Positions 15,877-23,801 of a DNA stretch of 39,272 nucleotides are shown here, piece by piece. The notes below the pieces were generated by a model. The model saw only the letters and a list, made by a program, of their open reading frames with translations, searched no databases and was not told the DNA's origin. The position numbers and the translations under genes are program-made. Source of the stretch: JAYZVT01 sp050248375 (GTDB lineage Bacteria; Pseudomonadota; Alphaproteobacteria; Rhizobiales; Methyloligellaceae). The DNA lies in the NCBI GenBank assembly GCA_050248375.1, contig JBFWSL010000003.1, forward strand, positions 1 to 39,272, in the 5' to 3' direction. Position 1 is the first letter of the stretch. The number at the start of each line of letters is the position of its first letter.

Positions 15877-15877
15877 G

Positions 15878-16585
15878 GTGGAAGACATCAAGGCGTTGTT
15901 CTTCGACGTATTCGGCACGGTGGTGGACTGGCGCGGCAGCATCGTCCGCGAGCTGACGCGGTTCGGCGAAACGAAAGGCGTGGAGGCCGACTGGGCGGAA
16001 TTCGCCGACGCCTGGCGGGCGCTCTACCAGCCCTCGATGGAAGAGGTGCGCTCGGGCCACCGGCCATGGGTGAAGCTGGACCAGCTCCACCGGGAAAGCC
16101 TGATCACGCTGCTGGTGCGCTTCGGCATCCAGAGGCTGACGGAACAGGAGATCGAACAGGTAAACACCGCCTGGCACCGTCTCGATCCCTGGCCCGACTC
16201 CGTCGCGGGCATGGAACGCCTGCGCAGCAAGTACATCCTCTCCACCCTGTCGAACGGCAACATCGCCCTGCTGGTGAATATGGCCAGGCGCGCGGGGTTG
16301 CCCTGGGACGTGATCCTCGGCGCAGAAACGGCGCAGGCCTACAAGCCGCTGCCGGAATGCTATCTGCGCAACGCGGCCCTGCTGGGGCTGGAGCCCGAGC
16401 AGTGCATGCTGGTCGCCGCGCACAACGACGACCTGGCGGCGGCGCAGAAGCTTGGCTTCCACACCGCCTTCGTGTGCCGGCCCGGCGAGCATGGCCCGGC
16501 ACAGACCAAGGACCTGAAGGCCACCGGCGACTGGGACATCGAGGCGCAGAGCTTCCTCGAACTGGCCAGCGACATGGAGTGCTGA
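15878..16585 (+). CDS. HAD-family haloacid dehalogenase-like hydrolase (type II)
   Basis: 235 residues of the L-2-haloacid dehalogenase group. The nucleophile Asp is in FFDVFGTVVDWRGS, the Ser of motif II in STLSNGN, the Lys of motif III in YKPLPECY, and the final acidic motif in VAAHNDDLAAA. Enzymes of this group hydrolyse 2-haloacids or small phosphorylated compounds; the substrate is not certain. The GTG at 15878 is chosen over the ATG at 15842 because GGAGG (15864-15868) sits nine bases upstream and the gene then begins one base after the DUF4166 stop. Confidence 0.9.
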   Translation: MEDIKALFFDVFGTVVDWRGSIVRELTRFGETKGVEADWAEFADAWRALYQPSMEEVRSGHRPWVKLDQLHRESLITLLVRFGIQRLTEQEIEQVNTAWHRLDPWPDSVAGMERLRSKYILSTLSNGNIALLVNMARRAGLPWDVILGAETAQAYKPLPECYLRNAALLGLEPEQCMLVAAHNDDLAAAQKLGFHTAFVCRPGEHGPAQTKDLKATGDWDIEAQSFLELASDMEC

Positions 16586-16598
16586 AGGCTCCGGCGTT

Positions 16599-17258
16599 TC
16601 AGGCCAGCTTCATGTCCGCGAAGACGAAGCCGTCGCGCTCGGCGATTCCGCCCGGCTCAAGCGCGATGGGTGCGGCGAACATGGGGCCGGCATGGACGCA
16701 GGTGTGAAACTCGCCATTCTCGCCGCAGGGATCGACGCCCGCGGGCAGGTCGGCGAGAAACCGCCCGTCGAACACGCGCCCTGCAAACGACCTGTCGAGT
16801 TTCCCTGGGTCCACGCAGGTGACGCGGGCGCGCAGGCCGCCCTCGACCATGTCCCGGGCAAGCCTGTCCGTCGGAAGGCCCCAGACCGGGAAAATCGGCT
16901 CGATGCCGGTCCCCGCGAGGTTCCGCTCCCGGTAGGCGCGGATGTCCCCGAGGAACAGGTCGCCGAAGGCCATGGCCTCCACGCCGTCGCCTTTCGCCTT
17001 TTCCACGAAGGCGCCGAGACGGCGTTCATACTCCTCGTTGCTGCAGTGCCAGGGAATGGGGATGACATGGAGCGGCAGACCCGCGGCCCTCGCCTGCGCC
17101 TGTAGGATATCGCGGCGCACCGCATGCATGGCCACCCGGTCGAAGGCTTCGTTGACGGTGGTGAACAGGCCGGCGAGTTGCACGTTCCTGTCCTGCTTCA
17201 GCAGGTGCAGCGACCAGGCGGAGTCCTTGCCCGTGCTCCAGCTCAGCAGCGTTTTCAT
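16599..17258 (-). CDS. Diphthine--ammonia ligase family / PP-loop ATPase
   Basis: 219 residues. The N-terminal WSTGKDSAWSLHLL is the PP-loop (SGGKDS-type) of adenine nucleotide alpha hydrolases. The C-terminal part carries the ENGEFHTCVHAGPMF signature of the diphthamide-synthase (Dph6-like) family. Diphthamide is not made in bacteria, so the bacterial role is probably amidation or ATP activation of another substrate. The start at 17258 places the PP-loop 7-12 residues in, as usual. It diverges from the sirtuin gene with only 47 bases between the start codons. Confidence 0.88.
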   Translation of the reverse strand: MKTLLSWSTGKDSAWSLHLLKQDRNVQLAGLFTTVNEAFDRVAMHAVRRDILQAQARAAGLPLHVIPIPWHCSNEEYERRLGAFVEKAKGDGVEAMAFGDLFLGDIRAYRERNLAGTGIEPIFPVWGLPTDRLARDMVEGGLRARVTCVDPGKLDRSFAGRVFDGRFLADLPAGVDPCGENGEFHTCVHAGPMFAAPIALEPGGIAERDGFVFADMKLA

Positions 17259-17305
17259 TCCCGTCGGTCCCGGCTGTCTGTATGGTCGAGAAAACGGAGG
17301 CAACA

Positions 17306-18028
17306 ATGGCCCGCTACAAGAGCATTGTCATCCTCACGGGCGCGGGCCTGTCGGCGGAATCCGGCCTCTCCACCTTCCGCGACAAGGACGGCATCTGGGC
17401 CAAGCACGACTACCGCGAAGTGGCGACGCCGCGGGGCTTCTCGCGAAATCCGGCAAAGGTGCTGGAGTTCTACAACACGCGGCGCAAGGGCGCGGCGGGC
17501 GTGAAGCCCAACGCCGCCCACGAGGCGCTGGCCCGGCTCGAGCATGAATATCGCGGCGGCGTGCTGACGGTGACGCAGAACATCGACCCGCTGCACGAGA
17601 TGGCGGGAAGCCGCAATCTCATCCACATGCATGGCGAGATCGCCAGATCGCTCTGCGCCCTGTGCGACGCACGGCATGACTGGCCGGCCGAGGCCGAGCT
17701 CACCACGGAGACACCCTGCCCGGGCTGCGGCGCTTGCGGAGGCATGCGGCCGGACGTGGTGTGGTTCGGCGAGATGCCCTATCACATGGACCGCATCTAC
17801 GACGCGCTCTCCTCCTGCGACCTGTTCCTCTCCGTCGGCACCAGCGGGACGGTGTATCCGGCGGCCGGCTTCGTGGCGGAGGCCATCGCCTCGGGCGCCC
17901 ATACGGTCGAACTCAACCTGGAGCCCTCCGAAGGCACGTCCCTCTTCCACGAGCGCATCCACGGGCCGGCGACGAAGATCGTGCCGGACTACGTTGCGGG
18001 CCTGCTCGGCCGGGCTAGCCTTTCGTGA
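17306..18028 (+). CDS. cobB: NAD-dependent protein deacylase, sirtuin (CobB type)
   Basis: 240 residues. NAD-binding GAGLSAESGLSTFRDKDGIW is present, followed by QNID (91-94) and the catalytic His109 (HMHGE). A zinc knuckle is formed by C117/C120 and C138/C141. The Y56-x2-R59 pair (FYNTRRK) is the mark of class III sirtuins such as E. coli CobB, which also remove succinyl and malonyl groups from lysines. The motif is QNIDPLHEMAG, with Pro where many have Gly. The ATG at 17306 is chosen because GGAGG lies six to eight bases upstream; an earlier ATG at 17282 lacks one. The last 14 bases overlap the end of the converging methyltransferase gene. Confidence 0.93.
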   Translation: MARYKSIVILTGAGLSAESGLSTFRDKDGIWAKHDYREVATPRGFSRNPAKVLEFYNTRRKGAAGVKPNAAHEALARLEHEYRGGVLTVTQNIDPLHEMAGSRNLIHMHGEIARSLCALCDARHDWPAEAELTTETPCPGCGACGGMRPDVVWFGEMPYHMDRIYDALSSCDLFLSVGTSGTVYPAAGFVAEAIASGAHTVELNLEPSEGTSLFHERIHGPATKIVPDYVAGLLGRASLS

Positions 18029-19244
18029 ACACGGCCACCGCCTCGACATGGGGCGACCAGAGGAACTGGTCCACGGGCTCCACTGTCCCCAGCCGGTAAC
18101 CGCCATCGACCAGGATGCGCGCGTCCCGCGCCAGGGTCGCGGGATTGCAGGAGACGGCGGCGACCACGGGGACCCGCGACCTGGCCAGCATTTCCGCCTG
18201 CGCCTTGGCGCCGGCGCGGGGCGGGTCGAAGACGACGGCGTCGAAGCGGGACAGCTCACGCAGGGACAAGGGCTCGCGGAACAGGTCGCGGCGCTCGGTC
18301 CGGATGCGCCTGAGGCCCTTGCCGGATGCCGACGCCGCCTCGAGCGCATCCAGAAGATCCTTGTCCATCTCGACGGCCGTCACCTGAGCCCTGCGCGCGA
18401 GCGGCAGGGTAAAGGTGCCCGCGCCGCAGAACAGGTCCGCGACCTGCTTCGCGCCCTTGCAGGCGGCGAGCACACGGGCCACAAGCGCCGCCTCGGCCTC
18501 CGCGGCTGCCTGCACGAAGGCGCCCGGCGGCGGGACGGCCGCCGTTTCCCCGAAATACAGCCGTGGCGCATGGAGCTGCGACAGCAGTTCGCCGCCGACG
18601 GTGAGCCGGGCGATGCCGGCGCCGGATGCCTGGGCCGCGACGGCGGCGCGCGTGCGGTGGTCGCGCGGCTCCGGCACGCCGGCAATGAGGATATCGAGCC
18701 CCGTCGCCGTCTCCAGCACGGTGACGCGCGCTTCTCCCTTGCCTGAGAGCAGCAGCCCCAGCAGGTTCCGCAACGCGGGCAGAACGGCCACGATGGCGGG
18801 CCTGAGCACGGGGCATTCGGCGACATCGGCGAGTTCGGAGCCGTGGCGGCGGTGATAACCCAGGGCCACGCCGGAGTCCTGCCGCCTGCCGGTCAGCACG
18901 GCGCGGCGGCGGGTTCCGGGTGCGGCAGGCATGGCGGGCGCGACCTCCGGGCTGAGGCCGCGGGCAGCGAAGGCGCGGACCACCTGGCCGCGCTTCCACT
19001 CCAGATAGGCGGCGGTTCCCATGTGCTGGAGGGCGCAGCCGCCGCACTCCCCGAAGTGGCGGCAGGCGGGGGAGACCCGGTCCGGGCCCGGGCCGAGCAC
19101 CTGGACCAACTGGCCCCGGTCCCCTTCCACCCTGGCCTCGACCCGTTCGCCGGGCAAGGTGAAGGGCACGTAGACGGTGCCGCCGTCCACGATCGCCTGG
19201 CCGTCGCCCTGCGCGCCGAGGGATGCGATGACGAGTTCAACCAT
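18015..19244 (-). CDS. rlmD: 23S rRNA (uracil-C5)-methyltransferase, RlmD/RumA family
   Basis: 409 residues from the ATG at 19244. An N-terminal TRAM-like beta domain (GQAIVDGGTVYVPFTLPGE) is followed by the Cys cluster CRHFGECGGC with a later CPVL, the expected four ligands of the [4Fe-4S] cluster. The SAM-binding DLFCGAGTFTLPLA and the catalytic motifs FDPPRAGA and VSCNPATLARD come next. This family methylates U1939 or U747 of 23S rRNA in E. coli; the exact position here is not known. The start overlaps the tlyA end by eight bases, so the two RNA methyltransferases are translationally coupled. Confidence 0.9.
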   Translation of the reverse strand: MVELVIASLGAQGDGQAIVDGGTVYVPFTLPGERVEARVEGDRGQLVQVLGPGPDRVSPACRHFGECGGCALQHMGTAAYLEWKRGQVVRAFAARGLSPEVAPAMPAAPGTRRRAVLTGRRQDSGVALGYHRRHGSELADVAECPVLRPAIVAVLPALRNLLGLLLSGKGEARVTVLETATGLDILIAGVPEPRDHRTRAAVAAQASGAGIARLTVGGELLSQLHAPRLYFGETAAVPPPGAFVQAAAEAEAALVARVLAACKGAKQVADLFCGAGTFTLPLARRAQVTAVEMDKDLLDALEAASASGKGLRRIRTERRDLFREPLSLRELSRFDAVVFDPPRAGAKAQAEMLARSRVPVVAAVSCNPATLARDARILVDGGYRLGTVEPVDQFLWSPHVEAVAVFTKG

Positions 19245-19989
19245 CGCGCCGCGCCCCGAGCAGATATTCCCGGTTGCCGCCGCCGCCCTCGATGGGGGAA
19301 GGCACCAGGCCGGCCACGCTCCACCCGGGGCGCGACGAGACCCAGTCCCGGACCGACGCGAGGGCCCGGTCGCGCGCCGCCTCGTCGCGGACGATGCCAC
19401 CCTTGCCTATGGCCTCGCGGCCGGCCTCGAACTGCGGCTTCACCAGCGCCACCAGCCAGGCGCCCGGCGCGGCGATCTCCAGCGCGGCCGGCAAAGCCTT
19501 GATCAGGCTTATAAAACTCAGGTCCGCGGTGATGCCGAGAATGGGACCGGCGACCATCGCCGTGGTCAGGCCGCGGGCGTCGGTCCGTTCCAGCGAAGTG
19601 ACGCGGGGATCGCCCGCCAGGCCGGGGGCGAGCTGTCCCCTGCCGACATCGACGGCGGCCACATGCGCCGCGCCGCGGTCCAGCAGCACCTGGGTGAAGC
19701 CGCCGGTGGACGACCCCAGGTCGAGCATGCGCTGCCCTGCCGGGTCGAAGCCGAAGGCGTCGAGGGCGGCTTCCAGCTTGTCGCCTCCCCGGGAGACCCG
19801 GGCGGCCGCGCGGGGGTCCACGCTCAACCGCGACGCCTCCCCCACCATCGCGGCCGGCTTCGCCGCGATGACGCCATCGACCGTCACCAGTCCTCTGGTC
19901 ACGAGGTCGCGCGCCTGCGCCCGGCTCCGGGCCAGCCCCCTTGTGACCAATAATTGGTCAAGCCGGTTTTTTTTGTAGATGGGCACCAC
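19237..19989 (-). CDS. tlyA: TlyA family rRNA (cytidine-2'-O)-methyltransferase
   Basis: 250 residues. An N-terminal S4 RNA-binding domain (RLDQLLVTRGLARSRAQA to LVTVDG) is followed by a Rossmann methyltransferase domain with LDLGSSTGGFTQVLL for SAM. The Lys and Asp/Glu expected for the catalytic tetrad are visible (GDKLEAAL, ALVKPQFE). TlyA methylates C1409 of 16S and sometimes C1920 of 23S rRNA; some were once called haemolysins. The frame opens with two GTG codons (19989, 19986), and a run of eight A follows within the first codons, so the exact start is uncertain. It normally neighbours dxs; here three SET genes lie between. Confidence 0.92.
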   Translation of the reverse strand: MVPIYKKNRLDQLLVTRGLARSRAQARDLVTRGLVTVDGVIAAKPAAMVGEASRLSVDPRAAARVSRGGDKLEAALDAFGFDPAGQRMLDLGSSTGGFTQVLLDRGAAHVAAVDVGRGQLAPGLAGDPRVTSLERTDARGLTTAMVAGPILGITADLSFISLIKALPAALEIAAPGAWLVALVKPQFEAGREAIGKGGIVRDEAARDRALASVRDWVSSRPGWSVAGLVPSPIEGGGGNREYLLGARRDG

Positions 19990-20126
19990 AGGTTTTCATA
20001 GACTCGGCTCCGTTTGGATCATATGAGATTCGAACGGCAAGCGGCGCCGGGAGCGGACGGGCGCTGCCATTGGTCAACAAGCCTGCGAAGGCGCACCGCT
20101 CGGCGCGCGCGTTCGCGGAGGACTGC

Positions 20127-20714
20127 GTGAGCCACGCACCCACGGCTTATCTCTCTGACAAATGCGAAGTTCGGTTGCAAGACGTGGCGGATGAACGCTA
20201 CGTCGTCGCACGCCAGGTCATCGCCCCCGGCGAGATCATCGCCGTGTGGAGCGGCCGTATCGTCTCCTCGGAGATGCTGCACGAACTTCCAGGCGATATC
20301 CGCCGGCACACGGTCCAGGTGGAGGAGAACCTCTACCAGGCCTCGCTGCACGCGCACGAACCGCCGGACTTCATCAATCACAGTTGCGATCCCAACGCAG
20401 GCATGAACGGCCAGATCACGGTGGTCTCCATGCGGACCATATTGCCCGGCGAGGAGATCACCATCGACTACGCCATGTGCGACGGCTCGTCCTACGACGA
20501 GTTCGAATGCGCATGCGGGACAGCCACCTGCCGCGGACGGGTGACCGGCGAAGACTGGCGCAATCCGTCCCTGTGGCTGCGCTACGCGGGCTACTTCTCG
20601 CCCTACCTGCAGCGGAGGATCGACGCCTTCCGCCGCCAGAGGGCGAGGCGCCGGGCGTCGCGCAGGCGGGTGGTGCAGACCGCGGAGAACCGGGCGGCGG
20701 GAAACGCGGTCTAG
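20127..20714 (+). CDS. SET domain protein-lysine methyltransferase with post-SET zinc motif
   Basis: 195 residues from the GTG at 20127, chosen because a strong GGAGG (20117-20121) ends five bases before it; a TTG at 20070 would add 19 residues. All SET hallmarks are present: NHSCDPN (residues 84-90), GEEITIDY with the catalytic Tyr115, and a post-SET cluster CACGTATCRG whose three Cys with C87 can bind one zinc. The enzyme is predicted to use SAM to methylate lysine on a protein; the target is unknown. The C-terminus is very Arg-rich (RRQRARRRASRRR), perhaps binding nucleic acid. First of three consecutive SET genes on the plus strand inside a minus-strand housekeeping block. Confidence 0.9.
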   Translation: MSHAPTAYLSDKCEVRLQDVADERYVVARQVIAPGEIIAVWSGRIVSSEMLHELPGDIRRHTVQVEENLYQASLHAHEPPDFINHSCDPNAGMNGQITVVSMRTILPGEEITIDYAMCDGSSYDEFECACGTATCRGRVTGEDWRNPSLWLRYAGYFSPYLQRRIDAFRRQRARRRASRRRVVQTAENRAAGNAV

Positions 20715-20818
20715 TTGGGAAAGCCGCCGAGCGCGGAATGATCCGGCCGCCGCAACGGCCCTCTCATCCCTCTTTTGACATATTTGTCCGGTGGCATGAC
20801 CGGACCGGAGCCAATGCA

Positions 20819-21247
20819 ATGATGCAGGTTCGAAGCTATCTGATGGCGAGCCCGATCGAGGGGATCGGCGTATTCGCAGGCGAGTCCATCGCCAAGGGAA
20901 CTCTCGTCTGGGCGCTCAACCCCCGCTTCGACATTTTCGTGCGCGAGAGCGAGATGGACAGCCTGCCCCCCCACATGCGCGAGTATCTCGCGCGCTACAG
21001 CTACCCTCACCTCGAGGAGCCGGGCGTTGTCATTCTCGATTGCGACAACGGCAAGCACATGAACCACAGCGAAATGCCGAACACGGACTTCACCGCCTTC
21101 AGCCGCGGCATCGCCATCCGCGACATCGCGGAAGGCGAGGAGCTCACCTGCAACTACAGGGAATTCGATCCGGCCTTCAGCGGCTTCATGAACGACGTGC
21201 CGCTGAGCAACAGCGTCCGCGTCGGTCTTTCGCCGGCGCAGAAATAG
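20819..21247 (+). CDS. Minimal SET domain protein, paralogue A
   Basis: 142 residues, little more than a SET core and with no post-SET cysteines. Motifs: GIGVFAGESIAKGT at the start of the fold, NHSEMPN (82-88) and GEELTCNY with Tyr113. The Cys of NHSCxPN is replaced by Glu, consistent with loss of the post-SET zinc. GGAG lies about ten bases ahead of ATG 20819; a second ATG follows at 20822. A good -35 match, TTGACA, is at 20775-20780, but no convincing -10 was found. Residue-for-residue collinear with the next gene, so the pair arose by tandem duplication. Target unknown. Confidence 0.87.
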   Translation: MMQVRSYLMASPIEGIGVFAGESIAKGTLVWALNPRFDIFVRESEMDSLPPHMREYLARYSYPHLEEPGVVILDCDNGKHMNHSEMPNTDFTAFSRGIAIRDIAEGEELTCNYREFDPAFSGFMNDVPLSNSVRVGLSPAQK

Positions 21248-21320
21248 GCTGGCCGGGCCAAGGGCACATCATTCATTCCAACAGCTTGCGCCACCCAGGC
21301 GCAGCCACCCCGGTTAAGCC

Positions 21321-21749
21321 ATGCTGATCGTCAGGAATTTCGTCGGCCGAAGCCCGATCCAGGGCAACGGCGTCTTCGCGGGCGAGAACATCCGCCAGGG
21401 CACGGTCATCTGGAGGATCGATCCCCGCTTCGATATCGGCTTCGACATGCGGGACCTGGAGGCGCTGCCGGAAGCGGCCCGGGAGTTTCTGGAAACCTAC
21501 TCCTATCCCTGGCTTGGCCGGGCGGGAAAGATGCTGCTGAACGTGGACAACTCCCGCTTCATGAACCACTGCGAGCATCCCAACACGGATTTCAGGCCCT
21601 TCGACTACGGCACCGCCATCCGCGACATCGCGGAGGGCGAGGAAATCACCTGCAACTACGGAGAATTCAACCCGGCGTTCAGCGGGGTCTTCAATGAAGC
21701 GCTGGCTGGCGGCGGCGACGCAGCCGGTCCCGACCCCCTTCCCAAGTAG
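21321..21749 (+). CDS. Minimal SET domain protein, paralogue B
   Basis: 142 residues, the same length as the preceding gene, with matching landmarks at the same positions: GNGVFAGENIRQGT, NHCEHPN (82-88), GEEITCNY with Tyr113, and the shared ending EFNPAFSG. The N-terminal halves differ more than the C-terminal halves. The C-terminus is Gly/Ala/Pro-rich. It is expected to be a SAM-dependent lysine methyltransferase; the substrate is unknown. It ends 11 bases from the end of the converging dxs gene. Confidence 0.87.
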   Translation: MLIVRNFVGRSPIQGNGVFAGENIRQGTVIWRIDPRFDIGFDMRDLEALPEAAREFLETYSYPWLGRAGKMLLNVDNSRFMNHCEHPNTDFRPFDYGTAIRDIAEGEEITCNYGEFNPAFSGVFNEALAGGGDAAGPDPLPK

Positions 21750-21760
21750 CGTGTGCGGGC

Positions 21761-23683
21761 TCAGGCCCGGTCGCCGGTCTCCGCCAGCTTCTCGCGGCCC
21801 AGCGCCGCGAAAACGGTGGCCACGATACCGCGGGCATCCAAGCCCGCCCCGGCGTACATGGCCGCAGGCTTGTCCTGGTCGATGAAGCGGTCCGGCAGCA
21901 CCATCGGGCGCACCTTCAGGCCGCGTTCGAGCAGGCCTTCGACGGCCAGGAACTGCAGCACATGGGAGCCGAAGCCGCCCACCGAGCCCTCCTCGATGGT
22001 GATCAGCACCTCATGCTCGGCGGCCAGCCGGCGGACGAGATCCTCGTCCAGCGGCTTGGCGAAACGGGCATCGGCCACGGTGGTGGAAAGGCCGTAGCCG
22101 GCAAGCTGGTCGGCGGCCGCGAGGCATTCTCCCAGCCGCGCGCCGAAGGAGAGCAGCGCGACGGACGCGCCCTCGCGCAATATGCGGCCCTTGCCGATCT
22201 CCAGGGGATGCGGCAGGTCCGGGATCGCCGCGCCGGTCCCTTCCCCGCGCGGATAGCGCACCGCGCTCGGCCGGTCGTCGATGGCCGCGCAGGTGGCGAC
22301 CATGCTGGTCAGTTCTGCCTCGTCGGCGGCGGCCATGACCACGAATCCGGGCAGGCAGGAGAGATAGGCGACGTCGAAGGCGCCGGCATGGGTAGGCCCG
22401 TCGGCGCCGACCAGTCCGGCGCGGTCGATGGCGAAGCGGACCGGCAGACCCTGGATCGCCACGTCATGCACCACCTGGTCATAGGCGCGCTGCAGGAAGG
22501 TCGAATAGATGGTCGCGAAGGGCTTGTAGCCTTCCGCCGCGAGACCGGCGGCGAAGGTCACGGCATGCTGTTCGGCGATGCCGACATCGAAGCAGCGGTC
22601 CGGGAATTTCCGCGCGAACAGGTCGAGGCCGGTGCCAGACGGCATGGCGGCGGTGACGGCAACGATCCTGTCGTCCGTTTCCGCAAGCTTGCCGAGCGCG
22701 TTGGCGAACACCTTGGTGTAGGACGGCGCCTTGGGCGTGGACTTTTCCTGCGCGCCCGTCACCACGTCGAAGCGGGCAACGCCGTGATACTTGTCGTCCG
22801 ACGCCTCGGCAGGGGCATAGCCCTTGCCCTTCTGGGTGACCACATGGACGAGGATCGGCCCCTCCTGCGCTCCCTTCACGTTGCGGAGTACGGGAAGCAG
22901 GTGGTCGAAATCGTGCCCGTCGATGGGGCCGACATAATAGAAGCCCAGTTCCTCGAACAGCGTGCCGCCGGTCCAGAAGCCGCGGGTGTATTCCTCGGCG
23001 CGGGCGGCGCGGCGTTCCCAGCTCTTGGGCAGCTTGCGCGCAAGCTGCTTGGCCCAGTTGCGGATATGGCGGTAGGTGCCACCCGACAGCAGCCGCGCCA
23101 GATAGGCGCTCATGGCGCCGACCGGCGGGGCGATCGACATGTCGTTGTCATTGAGAATGACGATAAGGCGGGAGTCCATGGCGCCGGCGTTGTTCATCGC
23201 CTCGTAGGCCATGCCGGCGCTCATGGCGCCGTCGCCGATGACGCAGACGACGTTATGCGGCTTGTGCGAGAGATCGCGGGCCACCGCCATGCCCAGGCCG
23301 GCGGAAATCGACGTGGACGAATGGGCCGCGCCGAAGGGGTCATACTCGCTCTCCGCGCGCTTGGTGAAGCCCGACAGGCCGCCACCCTGGCGGAGCGTGC
23401 GGATGCGGTCACGCCGTCCGGTCAGTATCTTGTGGGGGTAGCACTGGTGGCCGACGTCCCAGATCAGGCGGTCCGTGGGCGTATCGAAGACCTTGTGGAT
23501 GGCCAGGGTAAGTTCCACGACGCCCAGCCCCGCGCCCAGATGCCCTCCGGTGACGGACACGGCGTCGATGGTCTCGCGGCGCAACTCTTCCGCGAGCTGG
23601 GGCAGATCCTCGTCCGGAATTTCCCGCAAATCCGCCGGGCTGTTGATCCTGTCCAGCAGAGGCGTGGTGTTCGAAATGGTCAC
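21761..23683 (-). CDS. dxs: 1-deoxy-D-xylulose-5-phosphate synthase
   Basis: 640 residues, full length. It makes DXP from pyruvate and glyceraldehyde-3-phosphate with thiamine diphosphate, the first step of the MEP isoprenoid pathway. Motifs: LGAGLGVVELTLAIH, DVGHQCYPHKILTGR, the TPP motif GDGAMSAGMAYEAMNNAG, the central DRAGLVGADGPTHAG, and the C-terminal EEGSVGGFGSHV. The start is fixed by the conserved beginning (TPLLDRINSPADLRE). A terminator-like hairpin sits only 20 bases ahead of its ATG. Confidence 0.98.
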   Translation of the reverse strand: MTISNTTPLLDRINSPADLREIPDEDLPQLAEELRRETIDAVSVTGGHLGAGLGVVELTLAIHKVFDTPTDRLIWDVGHQCYPHKILTGRRDRIRTLRQGGGLSGFTKRAESEYDPFGAAHSSTSISAGLGMAVARDLSHKPHNVVCVIGDGAMSAGMAYEAMNNAGAMDSRLIVILNDNDMSIAPPVGAMSAYLARLLSGGTYRHIRNWAKQLARKLPKSWERRAARAEEYTRGFWTGGTLFEELGFYYVGPIDGHDFDHLLPVLRNVKGAQEGPILVHVVTQKGKGYAPAEASDDKYHGVARFDVVTGAQEKSTPKAPSYTKVFANALGKLAETDDRIVAVTAAMPSGTGLDLFARKFPDRCFDVGIAEQHAVTFAAGLAAEGYKPFATIYSTFLQRAYDQVVHDVAIQGLPVRFAIDRAGLVGADGPTHAGAFDVAYLSCLPGFVVMAAADEAELTSMVATCAAIDDRPSAVRYPRGEGTGAAIPDLPHPLEIGKGRILREGASVALLSFGARLGECLAAADQLAGYGLSTTVADARFAKPLDEDLVRRLAAEHEVLITIEEGSVGGFGSHVLQFLAVEGLLERGLKVRPMVLPDRFIDQDKPAAMYAGAGLDARGIVATVFAALGREKLAETGDRA

Positions 23684-23703
23684 CTAGTTGTCCGCAATTC
23701 CTG

Positions 23704-23731
23704 AAAAACGGCCACATCCGGCCCGTGGCCG
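23704..23731 (-). terminator. Rho-independent terminator-like hairpin between marR-GNAT and dxs
   Basis: On the minus strand CGGCCAC, a nine-base loop, GTGGCCG and then TTTTT: a perfect 7-bp GC-rich stem followed at once by five T. It ends about 70 bases after the MarR-GNAT stop and 20 bases ahead of the dxs ATG. A possible promoter for dxs (TTGCAA, 17 bases, TCAAAT) lies just upstream of the hairpin, in which case it would sit in the dxs leader as an attenuator. Confidence 0.7.
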
Positions 23732-23801
23732 CGCATTTGAGCGGAATGCATGACAAGTTGCAACCGGGGATTGGGCGGACCGGAAAGCCTGCTCCGGGCA
23801 G

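Noticed and set aside
15842..15877. ATG 15842 as the HAD dehalogenase start
   Set aside because: It lacks a ribosome-binding site and the added residues are the DUF4166 end read in another frame, whereas GTG 15878 has GGAGG at a good distance.
19960..19980. Run of eight T at the tlyA start as a frameshift or pseudogene sign
   Set aside because: The frame is open through the S4 and methyltransferase domains and the first residues look normal; it only makes the exact start uncertain.
21962..23704. A 580-codon open frame on the strand opposite dxs, and similar long frames opposite other genes (for example 7718-9349)
   Set aside because: They are antisense shadows caused by high GC and lack of AT-rich stops. 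The dxs, pdxH and SDR frames have full family motifs; the shadows have none.
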